Below, piece by piece: positions 20,574 to 30,528 of a stretch of DNA of 64,000 bases (position 1 is the first letter of the stretch; each line of letters opens with the position of its first letter). Position numbers and translations under genes: made by a program. The notes under the pieces are model-generated. The model did not search any database, had not been told where the DNA came from, and worked only from the letters and a program-made list of their open reading frames with translations. The DNA is taken from the NCBI RefSeq assembly GCF_014205685.1, contig NZ_JACIIU010000001.1, forward strand, positions 1-64,000. The letters run 5' to 3'. The DNA is from Paenochrobactrum gallinarii (GTDB lineage: Bacteria; Pseudomonadota; Alphaproteobacteria; Rhizobiales; Rhizobiaceae).

Positions 20574-20823
20574 TTATGTATTCCCGAAGCTTCATCGAAG
20601 CAGCAAAACCTCAAGCCTTGCCCATGCTTCATTCGTCATTTTGTGCACCCTATCACGGGCGCTTTTAAAAGGGCAGAAAAATCAGCTCAAAGACGACTCT
20701 CACAGCCCCGTCACAACAATGACTGTCGGGGAATAAGTTCAGAAAGTCCAGTTTCATAACCTTTGAGAGCGCCATCCATTACGGCGACCTCGAATTATCA
20801 ACAGGCAGGACTTATAACAGACA
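20574..20823. other. Spacer between the small membrane peptide gene and dnaE
   Basis: It holds a GC-rich hairpin (ccccg 20706-20710 with cgggg 20727-20731) without a T-tail. A 22-codon minus-strand frame (20711-20779) has GAGG upstream but no recognisable product. No terminator separates the peptide gene from dnaE, so read-through into dnaE is possible. Confidence 0.4.
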
Positions 20824-20910
20824 TCAGATTGCGCTGATCCAGATTGCGAAAGTCGCAATGAACAGGCTGACCGAAATAAAGGACATCACATCCTGAATAA
20901 GATCCGTCAT
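20824..20910 (-). CDS. 28-residue single-pass membrane peptide, likely SOS-inducible
   Basis: A small gene with ATG 20910 and TGA ending at 20824. The peptide starts MTDLIQDVM and continues as one hydrophobic helix (about residues 11-28, including SVSLFIATFAIWISAI). A clear ribosome site, TGGAG, lies 8 bp upstream. A perfect alphaproteobacterial LexA box lies 40-54 bp before the start, next to a TTGACT -35-like element. This recalls SidA of Caulobacter, a 29-residue LexA-controlled inner-membrane peptide that blocks division. Homology cannot be claimed from such a short sequence, and function is inference. Confidence 0.7.
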   Translation of the reverse strand: MTDLIQDVMSFISVSLFIATFAIWISAI

Positions 20911-20949
20911 CGGGAAACTCCATTGTTTGTTCTCTTATGTTTTTAATTT

Positions 20950-20973
20950 GTTCCATTATTGTTCCAAAGTCAA
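20950..20973 (-). promoter_or_regulatory. LexA (SOS) box with -35-like element
   Basis: GTTC-CATTATT-GTTC at 20950-20964 is an exact GTTC-N7-GTTC direct repeat, the established LexA site of alphaproteobacteria. On the minus strand TTGACT (20973-20968) stands just upstream, so LexA would cover the promoter spacer. It faces the small membrane peptide gene. Confidence 0.8.
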
Positions 20974-21082
20974 GCGTCTTGTACCCCCTATGTTCCACTC
21001 ATAGTTTACGATTTATGAAATTTTCATTGGAAGCTTTAAGGTAGGAAAAGCGCGCTTTATAGCTGGAAGCCATAACAGGCAC

Positions 21083-21109
21083 AAAAAAAGAGGGCTCAAA
21101 AGCCCTCTT
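21083..21109 (-). terminator. Intrinsic terminator of proS-lolC-lolD
   Basis: On the minus strand AAGAGGGCT pairs with AGCCCTCTT around a 4-nt loop and is followed by T7. It starts 34 bp after the lolD stop codon. Confidence 0.9.
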
Positions 21110-21142
21110 GCAATCTTTCAAAAAGATAAGCCGAATAATGAC

Positions 21143-21826
21143 TTAAACGTCGATAACCTTGCCATCCTGCAAGGTCACACGGCGATCCATCCGGCGTGCC
21201 AGTTCATGATTATGTGTAGCGATCAAAGCGGACAAACCAGACTGACGCACGAGGGCTTCCAATGCCTCAAATACATAAGAGGAAGTGTGAGGATCAAGAT
21301 TACCGGTTGGCTCATCTGCCAGCAAAACAAGCGGCGCATTGGCAACGGCACGGGCAATTGCCACACGCTGCTGCTCACCACCTGATAATTCGGCCGGACG
21401 GTGCGATGCGCGCTTACCCACCTTCATATAATCAAGCAGCTGCTGGGCGCGGCTTGCCGCAGCTGCTTTCGGCAAACCACGGATCAATTGCGGCATCATC
21501 ACATTTTCAAGCGCTGAGAATTCCGGCAGCAAATGATGGAACTGGTAAACAAAACCAATATCATTGCGGCGAATGGCTGTACGTTCGCCCTCGCCCAGCT
21601 CGCTGCATGAACGGCCATTGAGAAACACATCGCCATGATCAGGGCGCTCCAGCAAGCCTGCTGTGTGCAAAAGCGTGGATTTACCTGCGCCGGATGGTGC
21701 CACAAGCGCCACCATCTCGCCGCGCTTCAATGTAAAATCCGCGTCTTTGAGAATGACCAATTCACGGTCAATTTCTTTATAGGCGCGGCTGACACCCGAA
21801 AGGCGTAAAATCGGTTCCGCAGCCAT
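21143..21826 (-). CDS. lolD: Lipoprotein-releasing ABC transporter ATPase LolD
   Basis: ATPase that powers release of outer-membrane lipoproteins from the inner membrane with LolC. Walker A is APSGAGKST (43-51), with Ala where Gly is canonical. The ABC signature is LSGGEQQ (147-153), Walker B is LVLLADEP (166-173), and the H-loop is in ATHNHELA. At 227 residues it has the normal length. Its start codon overlaps the lolC stop by 1 bp, so the two are translationally coupled. Confidence 0.94.
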   Translation of the reverse strand: MAAEPILRLSGVSRAYKEIDRELVILKDADFTLKRGEMVALVAPSGAGKSTLLHTAGLLERPDHGDVFLNGRSCSELGEGERTAIRRNDIGFVYQFHHLLPEFSALENVMMPQLIRGLPKAAAASRAQQLLDYMKVGKRASHRPAELSGGEQQRVAIARAVANAPLVLLADEPTGNLDPHTSSYVFEALEALVRQSGLSALIATHNHELARRMDRRVTLQDGKVIDV

Positions 21827-23139
21827 TATTCGTACCTCAGAGCTTCAACAGGATCGAGCTTGGCAGCGCGCCATGCCGGAAGAATGGTTGCAACAAAAGA
21901 CAAAACCAGAGCCATAATAATCACTGTGAGTGTTTCACCCAGATCCATTTTGGCCGGAAGCTGGCTCAGGAAATAAAGTTCAGGGCTGAACAAAGTTGTG
22001 CCTGACAGCCATGAGAAAAACTGGCGGATCGATTCCACATTAAGCGTAATCACCACACCTAACACCACTCCTGCCAATGTGCCGGTAAAACCGATAGCAG
22101 CGCCCGTCATCAGGAAAATACGCATCACGGAACCACGCGTGGCACCCATGGTACGCAAAATAGCGATATCGCGCCCTTTATCCTTCACCAGCATGATGAG
22201 GCCGGAAATAATATTCAAAGCTGCCACCAATACGATCAGGGTCAGGATCATGAACATCACATTGCGCTCAACCTGAAGGGCTGAAAAGAAGGTCTGATTG
22301 CGCTGGCGCCAATCGGTCAAAAGCAACTGTCTGGCGGCCACCTCTTCAACCGGTGCCTTTAACTCGTCCACTTTGTCGGGATTATCGACAAAGATTTCCA
22401 GCGATTGCACGCGGCCTTCCTGATTGAAGAAAAGCTGTGCTTCATTCAATGGCATCAAGACAATCGACGCATCATATTCCGACATGCCGATTTCAAAAAT
22501 CGCAGCCACTTCATAGGACTTCACCCGCGGGTTCACACCAAAAGGTGTCACATCCCCGTCAGGCGAAATAACTTTGAGACTATCGCCGATGGTCAGCCCT
22601 AGATTTTGCGCCATACGCGTACCGATAGCCACACTGCTGCTACCATCAAAGCCTTCCAATGTGCCCTGACGGATATTTTCAGCAACCAGTTCCAGCTTAT
22701 CAATATCTTCTTCACGAAGACCGCGCACCAAAGCGCCGGTTCCGGCACCGACATTGCCCTGCACCAGTGCCTGACCTTCCACCACAGGAATGGCGAAGCT
22801 TACGCCCTTGATCTCATCAACACGCTTGATCAGATCAGCATAATCTTCCAATGGCTGGTCGATCGGCTGCATGATCAGATGGCCGTTAATGCCCAGAATA
22901 CGGGTCAGCAGTTCACTGCGGAAACCATTCATCACCGCCATAACAATGATGAGGGTTGCCACGCCCAGCATGATGCCGGTGAAAGAAAAACCGGCAATCA
23001 CTGAGATAAAAGTTTCGCGGCGGCGCGCTCGCAAATAGCGCCAAGCGATCATGCGTTCAAACACCGAAAACGGTTTTGACTCCAGATTTGATGCTTTATT
23101 TTCGACGCGTTTGGCAGGTGCTGCCGCCGTTTTTGTCAT
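21826..23139 (-). CDS. lolC: Lipoprotein-releasing ABC transporter permease LolC/LolE
   Basis: Inner-membrane permease partner of LolD. The 437-residue protein has the FtsX/MacB topology: one membrane helix near residues 47-70 after [18 protein letters not shown], a large periplasmic domain, then three C-terminal helices. It ends in the conserved [20 protein letters not shown] single permease fits alphaproteobacteria, which commonly use one LolC/E-type (LolF-like) protein as a homodimer. It overlaps both proS and lolD by 1 bp. Confidence 0.94.
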   Translation of the reverse strand: MTKTAAAPAKRVENKASNLESKPFSVFERMIAWRYLRARRRETFISVIAGFSFTGIMLGVATLIIVMAVMNGFRSELLTRILGINGHLIMQPIDQPLEDYADLIKRVDEIKGVSFAIPVVEGQALVQGNVGAGTGALVRGLREEDIDKLELVAENIRQGTLEGFDGSSSVAIGTRMAQNLGLTIGDSLKVISPDGDVTPFGVNPRVKSYEVAAIFEIGMSEYDASIVLMPLNEAQLFFNQEGRVQSLEIFVDNPDKVDELKAPVEEVAARQLLLTDWRQRNQTFFSALQVERNVMFMILTLIVLVAALNIISGLIMLVKDKGRDIAILRTMGATRGSVMRIFLMTGAAIGFTGTLAGVVLGVVITLNVESIRQFFSWLSGTTLFSPELYFLSQLPAKMDLGETLTVIIMALVLSFVATILPAWRAAKLDPVEALRYE

Positions 23140-24464
23140 TATTGGCCTACCAGGAAATTAATCGCTGCTTCAACGGAAAGGGTCTGTCTTTCGCCGGTTG
23201 CACGGGTTTTAATTTCAACTTCTCCATTAGCAACACTGCGCGGGCCTGCAATCACCTGATAAGGCAGACCGATCAGATCCATGGTTGCAAATTTAACGCC
23301 GGCACGCTCGTCGCGGTCATCCAGCAACGGATCAAGACCAGCATTGATCAATGCTTCATAAATCTTCGAAGACACAGCATCACAAGCCTCATCACCCGGC
23401 TTCATGTTAACAATGCCTGCATCAAACGGTGCGATTGCCTTAGGCCAGATAATACCATCATCATCATGCGATGCTTCAATGGTTGCAGCCACAACGCGTG
23501 ATGGACCAATACCATAAGAACCCATCGAAACCAGATGTTCTTTACCATCAGGGCCTTGAACCTTGGCGCCCATTGGCTCGGAATATTTGGTGCCGAAATG
23601 GAAGATATGGCCAACTTCAATACCGCGTGCAGCAACCTGATTTGCGGCATCTACCTTTGCCCAGTCGGCTTCATCATGCATTTCTTCAGTGGCAGCATAG
23701 GGTGCAGTCCACTTGTCAACGATGGCAGCCATTGCTGCATCATCAAAGAAATTAATGTCCGCACCCGGCACTTCCAAATCAAGATAAGCGCGATCACAGA
23801 AAACCTGACTTTCGCCGGTTTCAGCCAGAATGATGAACTCATGGCTGAGATCACCACCGATCGGGCCTGTATCAGCGCGCATCGGCACAACCTGCACACC
23901 AATGCGGGAGAATGTGCGCAAATAGGACACGAACATCCGGTAATAAGCCGCTTTCGCGCCTTCATAATCGATGTCGAAAGAATAAGCATCTTTCATCAGG
24001 AATTCGCGTGAGCGCATCACACCAAAACGAGGGCGCACTTCGTCGCGGAACTTCCACTGGATGTGGTAAAGATTAAGCGGCAGATCTTTGTAAGAACGCA
24101 CATAAGAGCGGAAAATGTCGGTGACCATTTCTTCATTGGTCGGGCCAAACAGCATTTCGCGGTCTGAGCGGTCATTAATGCGCAGCATTTCTTTGCCGTA
24201 AGCGTCATAACGGCCGCTTTCACGCCAAAGATCAGCAGACTGGATCGTCGGCATCAAAATTTCATTACCACCGGCGCGGTTCTGCTCTTCGCGGATAATA
24301 GCATTAACTTTGTTAAGGACTTTCAACCCCAGAGGCAGCCAGGCATAGATACCGGCAGACTGCTGACGGATCATACCAGCGCGCAGCATCAAACGATGCG
24401 AGACGATTTCCGCCTCTTTAGGTGTTTCCTTAAGAATGGGCAAAAAGAACTGCGAAAGACGCAT
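23139..24464 (-). CDS. proS: Prolyl-tRNA synthetase (short, editing-domain-less form)
   Basis: Class II synthetase charging tRNA-Pro. At 441 residues it is the short alphaproteobacterial type: motifs 1-3 are present (for example [14 protein letters not shown] and [25 protein letters not shown]) and the roughly 180-residue insertion editing domain of E. coli ProRS is missing. ATG 24464 ([15 protein letters not shown], the family start) was chosen over a TTG 12 bp upstream. GGTGG lies just before it. It is the first gene of an overlapping proS-lolC-lolD unit. Confidence 0.95.
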   Translation of the reverse strand: MRLSQFFLPILKETPKEAEIVSHRLMLRAGMIRQQSAGIYAWLPLGLKVLNKVNAIIREEQNRAGGNEILMPTIQSADLWRESGRYDAYGKEMLRINDRSDREMLFGPTNEEMVTDIFRSYVRSYKDLPLNLYHIQWKFRDEVRPRFGVMRSREFLMKDAYSFDIDYEGAKAAYYRMFVSYLRTFSRIGVQVVPMRADTGPIGGDLSHEFIILAETGESQVFCDRAYLDLEVPGADINFFDDAAMAAIVDKWTAPYAATEEMHDEADWAKVDAANQVAARGIEVGHIFHFGTKYSEPMGAKVQGPDGKEHLVSMGSYGIGPSRVVAATIEASHDDDGIIWPKAIAPFDAGIVNMKPGDEACDAVSSKIYEALINAGLDPLLDDRDERAGVKFATMDLIGLPYQVIAGPRSVANGEVEIKTRATGERQTLSVEAAINFLVGQ

Positions 24465-24784
24465 CAAAACCACCAATCAAAGAATAGCCTGTCCGGCAAA
24501 GAATCAGGCAAAAAACTATATAAAGCTCATAATTTCATAGCCACATCTGCGGATAATGGGAACCCGGCCAGAGTGGTTTGTTATCATTGTTGCACTTTGA
24601 AAAAACTATAAATTCAATTCGGCACCAAATCATGGCGAAGAGCAGAGCTTGACCAAATATTTGCATAACATTTTTGTGGTCACCTGTCTTGTCACCACAA
24701 CAAAAAATCACGGCATCAACCAGACTTTTAAAGTCCGGCCAATGCCGTGATTTCATATCAGCATTTAAACTACAAACGCCCTGA
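24465..24784. other. Intergenic region between proS and thrS
   Basis: 320 bp with no gene recognised. The thrS side carries the terminator at 24702-24753 and, beyond it, a second inverted repeat (tgtggt/accaca within 24673-24700). The proS side must hold the promoter of proS-lolCD; no strong -35/-10 pair stands out. Confidence 0.5.
24702..24753 (-). terminator. Intrinsic terminator of thrS
   Basis: A 12-bp stem (aaatcacggcat 24705-24716 with atgccgtgattt 24742-24753) has a smaller internal palindrome (gacttttaaagtc). On the minus strand it is followed by T6. It lies about 30 bp after the thrS stop. Confidence 0.85.
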
Positions 24785-26767
24785 TCAGGCGTTTTTATTT
24801 TTCAAACGCAGCAAATCCGGTGGTGTTGCCTCATGCACCAGCGACGCAACAGCCTCATCAAGACTCATAGACGACTGGTCGCGTGAACCAAGACGACGGA
24901 TATTGACGGTACGCTCTTCTGCTTCGCGATTACCGCAAACCAAAATGACCGGAACCTTCTGCAGTGAGTGTTCACGAACCTTATAGTTGATCTTCTCATT
25001 GCGAAGATCGGTTGTGACCTGCAAACCGGCAGCTTTCAGCGTTGCAGCCACATCTCGCGCATAATCATCTGCGTCAGATGTAATGGTTGCCACAACCACC
25101 TGAACTGGCGCGAACCACAAAGGCATATGACCGGCAAAGTTTTCGATCAGAATACCAAGGAAACGCTCCATCGAACCGCAGATCGCGCGGTGGATCATCA
25201 CCGGCTGCTTCTTCTCGGAATCATTACCGATATAGAAAGCACCGAAACGCTCAGGCAGGTTGAAGTCTACCTGTGTTGTCCCGCACTGCCATTCACGGCC
25301 AATCGCATCACGCAGCGTATATTCGAATTTAGGACCGTAGAACGCGCCCTCACCTTCGAAGATCGATGTTTTGATTTCTGGAGACTGGAATTTAATTGTT
25401 TCCAGAACTTCCATCATCACGCCTTCTGCGCGATCCCAAAGCTCATCCGAACCCACGCGCTTTTCAGGGCGTGTCGACAATTTGATCGTGATGCCTTCAA
25501 AACCGAAGTCTTTATAGACAGACAAAATCAAATCGTTAATGCGAAGGCATTCTGCGGCCAATTGCTCATCGGTACAGAACACATGCGCATCATCCTGCGT
25601 AAAGCCGCGCACACGCATCAGGCCATGCAGAGCGCCTGATGGCTCATAACGATGCACATTACCAAATTCAGCCAGACGGATCGGCAGATCGCGGTAAGAT
25701 TTCAAACCATGTTTGAAAATCTGTACGTGACCCGGACAGTTCATCGGCTTCAGAGCAAAAACGCGGTCATCATCCGTATCATCACCGGCAACAGTTACCT
25801 TGAACATGTTGTCGCGATACCAGCCCCAGTGACCTGATGTCTCCCAAAGGGATTTATCAAGCACCTGCGGCGCGTTGACTTCCTGATAGCCATGTGTATC
25901 CAGACGACGGCGCATATAGCTGACCAATGTCTGGAACATGCGCCAGCCTTTGGAATGCCAGAACACAACGCCTGGACCCTCTTCCTGGAAGTGGAACAGA
26001 TCCATTTCACGACCCAGACGACGATGGTCACGCTTTTCAGCTTCTTCCAGCATCGTCAGATAGGCTTGCAGGTCTTTGTCGCTGGCAAAGGCTGTTCCGT
26101 AAATACGGGTCAGCATCGGATTATTGCTGTCACCGCGCCAATAAGCACCGGCCACTTTCATCAGTTTGAAAGCAGTTCCAACCTGACCGGTGGACGCCAT
26201 ATGCGGGCCACGGCAAAGGTCAAACCAGTCTTCACCCTGATAATAAATATTGAGGTTCTGATCTTCCGGAATAGCGTCGATCAGCTCAACCTTGTAGCTT
26301 TCGCCCTTCTCGGCAAAAACTTGCTTGGCTTTTTCGCGTGACCAGACCTGCTTGCTGAACGCTTTATTGCGACCGATAATTTCTCGCATTTTCTTTTCAA
26401 TCACCGGCAGATCATCCGGTGTAAAAGGTTCGTTGCGCGCAAAGTCGTAATAAAAGCCGTTCTCAATCACAGGACCGATGGTAACCTGCGTGCCCGGAAA
26501 CAGTTCCTGCACAGCTTCTGCGAGGATATGAGCGCAATCATGCCGAATAAGCTCAAGCGCGCGCGGGTCTTCGCGGGTCAGAATTTCCACATCAGCAGAA
26601 GCACCCAGCGGATCGGTCAGATCACGAATAGTGCCATCCATGACATAGGCCACAGCTTTTTTCGCCAGTGATTTGGAGATTGATTCTGCCAGCTCCGCGC
26701 CGGTCATGGCACTGTCATATTCACGGACAGAACCATCAGGGAATTTTAACGAAACAACATTCGACAT
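24785..26767 (-). CDS. thrS: Threonyl-tRNA synthetase
   Basis: Class II synthetase charging tRNA-Thr. Domain order is the usual one: N-terminal TGS ([15 protein letters not shown]), editing domain with [11 protein letters not shown] near residue 74, the catalytic core ([27 protein letters not shown] split over motif 2) and a C-terminal anticodon-binding domain. ATG 26767 ([13 protein letters not shown]) was preferred over the frame's first start 27 bp upstream because AAGGA stands 8 bp before it. The stop codon lies within a small palindrome; a strong terminator follows. Confidence 0.96.
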   Translation of the reverse strand: MSNVVSLKFPDGSVREYDSAMTGAELAESISKSLAKKAVAYVMDGTIRDLTDPLGASADVEILTREDPRALELIRHDCAHILAEAVQELFPGTQVTIGPVIENGFYYDFARNEPFTPDDLPVIEKKMREIIGRNKAFSKQVWSREKAKQVFAEKGESYKVELIDAIPEDQNLNIYYQGEDWFDLCRGPHMASTGQVGTAFKLMKVAGAYWRGDSNNPMLTRIYGTAFASDKDLQAYLTMLEEAEKRDHRRLGREMDLFHFQEEGPGVVFWHSKGWRMFQTLVSYMRRRLDTHGYQEVNAPQVLDKSLWETSGHWGWYRDNMFKVTVAGDDTDDDRVFALKPMNCPGHVQIFKHGLKSYRDLPIRLAEFGNVHRYEPSGALHGLMRVRGFTQDDAHVFCTDEQLAAECLRINDLILSVYKDFGFEGITIKLSTRPEKRVGSDELWDRAEGVMMEVLETIKFQSPEIKTSIFEGEGAFYGPKFEYTLRDAIGREWQCGTTQVDFNLPERFGAFYIGNDSEKKQPVMIHRAICGSMERFLGILIENFAGHMPLWFAPVQVVVATITSDADDYARDVAATLKAAGLQVTTDLRNEKINYKVREHSLQKVPVILVCGNREAEERTVNIRRLGSRDQSSMSLDEAVASLVHEATPPDLLRLKNKNA

Positions 26768-26930
26768 AATTTTGTCCTTATCCAGTCCCGCCAACGATTG
26801 CGGGTGGTTGCCTTCATTGAATTGATTATTCTTCGCTGTAACTAAAGTTTTCCTTAGAAAAACCTGAATTTTTACAGCCTGACCTAGCTCATAAATCTTT
26901 TTGCAGCCAAGGTAAAGCTTTCAAGACGTC

Positions 26931-27308
26931 TCAGCCCTTGGTTTTGCGGGCAATGAGCCAATAGCGCCACGGTTTATACCAGCGATAGCCCTCAGGCATC
27001 ACTTGCGGCACCGGATCAAAACCATCAGTCCCGAAAGGGCCGCATCGCATCACGCGAAAAAGCCCCATCCAGCCACCGCTCCACAAACCATATCGTGCAA
27101 TGGCCTCATAGGTATATTCCGAGCAAGTCGGCAGATGACGGCAGGAATTGCCGATAAAGCCGGATAATGTCAGCTGATAAAGCCGCACAAAACCGGTGCC
27201 GAACAAGCGCCCCAGTGTTTTCTTCCATGCCCCGTTGAAATTCCGCCCCATATAGGGCTTGCGCTCTGCCTTGGTTTTGGGCGCATGATCACCACCGCAG
27301 CCACACAT
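26931..27308 (-). CDS. yidD: Membrane protein insertion efficiency factor YidD
   Basis: Small protein that assists YidC/Sec-dependent insertion of inner-membrane proteins. The family core is GFVRLYQLTLSGFIGNSCRHLPTCSEYTYEAI in pieces: an amphipathic helix, then CRHLPTCSEY and later RVMRCGPFGTDGFDPVP. At 125 residues it is slightly longer than the usual 70-100, owing to an N-terminal Cys/Gly/Lys-rich extension that could be untranslated if Met20 (27251) is the start. Its ATG overlaps the upstream stop codon (TGATG), implying coupled translation with the IscU-like gene. Confidence 0.92.
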   Translation of the reverse strand: MCGCGGDHAPKTKAERKPYMGRNFNGAWKKTLGRLFGTGFVRLYQLTLSGFIGNSCRHLPTCSEYTYEAIARYGLWSGGWMGLFRVMRCGPFGTDGFDPVPQVMPEGYRWYKPWRYWLIARKTKG

Positions 27309-27739
27309 CAGCCGGCCTGCTCAATCTGCGTCAGACAATCCACCACCGCATCAAACACTAAAAGTGTCGAAGCATGGCGCGCCCGATATTCGCGCACCGG
27401 TGCAAAATATTTAAAATCATCAAAGCGCCCCTGCGGTGCTTCGCCATTATTTTTCAGCATTTCATACATGCACTCACGCAAAGCCTTCAGCTCTTCCGGC
27501 GTCGCACCAATAATTGTGCGCGCCATAACCGAGGCCGTCGCCTGCCCTAAAGCGCAGGCTTTCACATCCTGCCCGAAACTGCTGACAATTCCATCTGCAA
27601 CATCAAGATCAACAATGATTGTCGAGCCGCATAATTTGGAATGCGCCTTGGCTGTCGCCTGCGGCTGTTCCAGACGCTCCGTCTTGGAGATACTACCGGC
27701 AAATTCCAAAATCCGCTGATTATAGAGATCGTCAATCAT
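27308..27739 (-). CDS. IscU/SufU-like iron-sulfur scaffold-family protein
   Basis: A 143-residue NifU-N/IscU-fold protein. Two ligand-type cysteines are visible, Cys37 (SKLCGS) and Cys62 (KACALGQA). The third position, normally Cys in RxKCAxL, reads RHASTLL with Ser124. Another cysteine, C134, lies ten residues later. A classical three-Cys cluster site is therefore altered, so the protein may be a divergent scaffold or have another role. It is coupled to yidD by a TGATG overlap, an arrangement I believe is shared with related Rhizobiales. Confidence 0.8.
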   Translation of the reverse strand: MIDDLYNQRILEFAGSISKTERLEQPQATAKAHSKLCGSTIIVDLDVADGIVSSFGQDVKACALGQATASVMARTIIGATPEELKALRECMYEMLKNNGEAPQGRFDDFKYFAPVREYRARHASTLLVFDAVVDCLTQIEQAG

Positions 27740-28061
27740 TGCTTACTCTGTCTCGCAAACCCGATCAGGCACAGATCATAGAGCGATGCCTTTTTAAATA
27801 CTGTTTCCATACTATATAATGAGCTGATAAAACTTGTGCCAGCCATTAAGCCAGCCCCCGAGAAATATCGTGCAATTTTCAAGTATCTCAGTTAATCACA
27901 GTTCTGCTTTCAATAGCACGAAGAAAACAGCCACTCTCTATATAAAGAGAGACAAAAATCCTTCCAATACACATCTGGCTCTATGTCAGGTTTAATTGGT
28001 ATTGCCGTTCAACTCGTCTCCTCTAGCCGCAGGCATGAAGGAGACTACGGGAGATACTTAC
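27740..28061. other. Divergent promoter region of the IscU-like gene and folE
   Basis: 320 bp without a gene. It contains a perfect AT-centred palindrome ctctctatataaagagag (27934-27951) about 110 bp before folE, a candidate operator. The folE frame remains open up to 27996, but that extension is unlikely to be translated. No riboswitch was recognised. Confidence 0.45.
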
Positions 28062-28682
28062 ATGGATAACCTACGCGACACCCCAAAGAAAAGTGATACA
28101 ATGGCAGCTATGCAGCGCCCGTCACAGGAAGAAGCAGAAGCAGCAGTGCGCACACTCTTACGCTGGGCAGGTGAAAACCCTGACCGCGAAGGCCTGCTCG
28201 ACACTCCAAAACGCGTAGCCAAATCCTACAAAGAGCTTTTTGCCGGCTATGAAGAAAATCCGGAAGAGATTCTCGGCACCACTTTTGAAGAAGTCGGCGG
28301 CTATGACGACATGGTACTGGTGAAAGATATTACGTTCCATTCGCATTGCGAGCACCATATGGTGCCGATCATCGGCAAGGCACATGTAGCCTATCTGCCG
28401 GATGGCGAAGTTGTCGGCCTTTCCAAAATTGCCCGCACGGTTGAGGTCTTTGCCCGCCGCCTGCAAACACAGGAAAACATCACCGCTCAGATCGCTAATT
28501 CCATCCAGACAATTTTAAAACCGCGCGGTGTCGCTGTTTTACTGGAGGCGGAACATATGTGCATGGCTATGCGCGGCATCCGCAAGCAAGGCTCCAGCAC
28601 CATTACCACTACATTTACCGGTGAGTTCCGCGACAATGTCAACGAACAGGTTCGCTTCATGAGCCTGATCCGCGCATCCTGA
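28062..28682 (+). CDS. folE: GTP cyclohydrolase I
   Basis: Opens GTP to dihydroneopterin triphosphate, the start of tetrahydrofolate synthesis; in this order the product can also feed queuosine precursor synthesis. Zinc and catalytic residues are in [11 protein letters not shown] and [11 protein letters not shown], and the GTP-binding lysines and arginines in [20 protein letters not shown] 28062, after ACGGGAG, gives 206 residues. Two earlier in-frame starts (27996, 28035) would add an unconserved leader. hisI follows after 22 bp, probably co-transcribed. Confidence 0.95.
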   Translation: MDNLRDTPKKSDTMAAMQRPSQEEAEAAVRTLLRWAGENPDREGLLDTPKRVAKSYKELFAGYEENPEEILGTTFEEVGGYDDMVLVKDITFHSHCEHHMVPIIGKAHVAYLPDGEVVGLSKIARTVEVFARRLQTQENITAQIANSIQTILKPRGVAVLLEAEHMCMAMRGIRKQGSSTITTTFTGEFRDNVNEQVRFMSLIRAS

Positions 28683-28704
28683 CTGCTAAGATAAAGAGAA
28701 CCAC

Positions 28705-29121
28705 ATGAGCGTTGAATTTCAACCCCAGAGCGACTGCTCGAAACATGACATTGAAGAAGGCGCTGCATTTGCACCGCGCTTCGATAGTAACGGCCTCATT
28801 ACCGCTGTGGTCTGCGATGCTCTCGACAACAGCGTTTTAATGGTCGCGCATATGAATGCGCAAGCACTGAGCCTGACACTGGAAACAGGCATTGCCCATT
28901 ATTGGTCGCGCTCGCGTCAGCAATTATGGAAAAAGGGCGAAACATCCGGCAATTTGCAAACTGTCATATCTCTTACCACTGATTGCGATCAGGATGCGCT
29001 CTGCCTCCATGTGGAAGTGGCTGGCAACGGCCCTACCTGCCACACGGAAAGGCGCTCCTGCTTTTACAGACAAGTCAGCCTGATTGACGGCGCAGCCCGC
29101 TTAACAATCAAATCAGAATGA
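28705..29121 (+). CDS. hisI: Phosphoribosyl-AMP cyclohydrolase
   Basis: Third step of histidine synthesis: ring opening of phosphoribosyl-AMP. Family residues are clear: WKKGETSGN, then the metal motif DCDQDALCL, and the zinc cysteines in [12 protein letters not shown]. At 138 residues it is the monofunctional form without HisE. It lies 22 bp after folE and is followed by an intrinsic terminator, so folE-hisI forms a short operon, as in related genomes. Confidence 0.95.
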   Translation: MSVEFQPQSDCSKHDIEEGAAFAPRFDSNGLITAVVCDALDNSVLMVAHMNAQALSLTLETGIAHYWSRSRQQLWKKGETSGNLQTVISLTTDCDQDALCLHVEVAGNGPTCHTERRSCFYRQVSLIDGAARLTIKSE

Positions 29122-29126
29122 TCTTT

Positions 29127-29158
29127 AAAGACCTCACCCCATCGGTGAGGTCTTTTCT
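29127..29158 (+). terminator. Intrinsic terminator of folE-hisI
   Basis: Stem aaagacctcacc (29127-29138) pairs perfectly with ggtgaggtcttt (29144-29155) around a 5-nt loop, followed by a T-rich tail. It starts 6 bp after the hisI stop codon. Confidence 0.9.
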
Positions 29159-29469
29159 CTTTAAAAGTCAGATTGTTAGATTCGGATGAACATAACTGAT
29201 TCACGCAAAAATCAACCTGACAGTGTTTTAACTCAACGCACCACAACCTATAAAACACCATCTGTGGAAAACCGGTGTTTTTTATGAAATAAAAAGTAAC
29301 AATTAGAAACCCCGCAAATGCTGGCTTTTTAAGGGCTTCAAACACAAAAAGCGTAATTGCAGCAATGTTTTACAAAAATAATTGCGATATTTTTATTATA
29401 GGGCTTGTGCAGTCATAAGTGATTTGCTAAATCGCCCTCACCGAAGCAGTTCGGTTTCTACCACACAGT
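29159..29469. other. Non-coding region upstream of tRNA-Leu
   Basis: About 310 AT-rich bases. TATTAT at 29394-29399 with TTTACA upstream (29369-29374, 19-bp spacing) could be the tRNA promoter. Nothing else is recognised. Confidence 0.4.
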
Positions 29470-29554
29470 GCGGTCGTGGCGGAATTGGTAGACGCGCAGC
29501 GTTGAGGTCGCTGTGGGGCAACCCGTGGAAGTTCGAGTCTTCTCGACCGCACCA
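29470..29554 (+). tRNA. tRNA-Leu, anticodon GAG
   Basis: The 85-nt cloverleaf has acceptor arms GCGGTCG (29470-29476) and CGACCGC (29544-29550), discriminator A and encoded CCA (29552-29554). The anticodon stem CAGCG/CGCTG encloses loop TTGAGGT, with GAG at 29504-29506. A long variable arm (TGGGGCAACCCGTG) marks the class II tRNA shape expected for leucine. The T loop TTCGAGT is normal. It decodes CUC/CUU. Confidence 0.97.
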
Positions 29555-29614
29555 TTCTCTCCTTACGAGGATTGAGAAAAAGCTATCATAAACAATAAGA
29601 TAAATTGAATTTTC

Positions 29615-29647
29615 TTTTAAGCCTCCACTTCACAAAGCGGCTTAAAA
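29615..29647. other. Inverted repeat between tRNA-Leu and bluB
   Basis: ttttaagcc (29615-29623) pairs with ggcttaaaa (29639-29647). A second small hairpin (aaaatca cttc tgatttt, 29644-29661) overlaps it. They lie between convergent units and may help end transcription, but no good T-tail is present. Confidence 0.35.
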
Positions 29648-29715
29648 TCACTTCTGATTTTATTGAGAAATACACATTAAGCCTCTCATCTTTTCATCTG
29701 CAATATTCGATAATA

Positions 29716-30339
29716 TTACATATCAATCCAGTTTTGCTCGATATTTTCCTGCCAGCCCAGTTCATGCAACAAGGGCGTATCGCTCTTAAATTCCGGCCAG
29801 CCGATGCAAAGATAAAAACTGAAGCGCCAGCTTTCAGGCACTTCAAAAAGCTGCTCCATGGCACCCGGATTTAAAATCGACACCATCCCCACACCAAGCC
29901 CATGAGAGCGCGCCACCAGATTAAGGTTTTGCACTGCCATCGCCGTGCTTTGCTCCAAAGTTGAAGCCAATGTTTGCCGCCCTAATCCGTGACCTTGTGT
30001 CGGATCGGTATCCGTAAAAATTGCCAATTGTACCGGTGCCGTCTGAATGGCTTCAAGCTTTAACTTTTCATATTGCGCCAAACGCTCAGGCTCATAAATT
30101 CCGGCTGCTTTCTGACTTGATTGCTGAAAATTTTCATAAACCGCATTACGAATTGCATGAGACTGCGCCATAAATATGCGCCACGGCCTTGAATTACCGA
30201 CAGAAGGCGCAAGCTGAACGGCGCGCTGCAACTCCATTATCAAATGCGCTGGCACCGCTTCCCGCTTAAAATGCCGGACATCACGCCGCCAACGCATAAT
30301 ATCAATCAAAACCTGCTGGTCAGCATCGGAAAATTGCAT
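29716..30339 (-). CDS. bluB: 5,6-dimethylbenzimidazole synthase
   Basis: Oxygen-dependent conversion of FMN to the lower-ligand base of cobalamin. The 207-residue nitroreductase-fold protein shows the BluB blocks MRWRRDVRHF near residue 14, QLAPSVGNSRPWRI near 42-55, and LVARSHGLGVGMVSI; it ends in the HELGW motif. It works with CobT and CobS, encoded 2-4 kb further on, and the product serves NrdJ. It is the only gene of its unit here. Confidence 0.93.
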   Translation of the reverse strand: MQFSDADQQVLIDIMRWRRDVRHFKREAVPAHLIMELQRAVQLAPSVGNSRPWRIFMAQSHAIRNAVYENFQQSSQKAAGIYEPERLAQYEKLKLEAIQTAPVQLAIFTDTDPTQGHGLGRQTLASTLEQSTAMAVQNLNLVARSHGLGVGMVSILNPGAMEQLFEVPESWRFSFYLCIGWPEFKSDTPLLHELGWQENIEQNWIDM

Positions 30340-30528
30340 CTATAAAAACCATAATCAATTCAGTGGTCGAACGACGATCATCACGCCCTTCATATATCTA
30401 AAACAATCTCTATCCCGCCCTCCCAGCCAGAGCAACAGCCTATACTCGCACCTTAAAATTATACCATTGCAAAAGTTCTTTATTTGTTCTAATTTTTATA
30501 ACGGAGTGATTGTACGGAGTAAGGTTTC

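Noticed and set aside
20706..20731. GC-rich hairpin upstream of dnaE as a terminator
   Set aside because: No T-run follows on either strand, so it was not called a terminator.
20711..20779. 22-codon frame between the membrane peptide gene and dnaE
   Set aside because: GAGG lies upstream, but the product has no feature and a hairpin covers its end; too weak to call.
20798..20998. 66-codon minus-strand frame overlapping the 28-codon peptide gene
   Set aside because: Its start lies upstream of the LexA box and promoter-like element, and the frame has no hydrophobic or family pattern; the shorter frame has the ribosome site.
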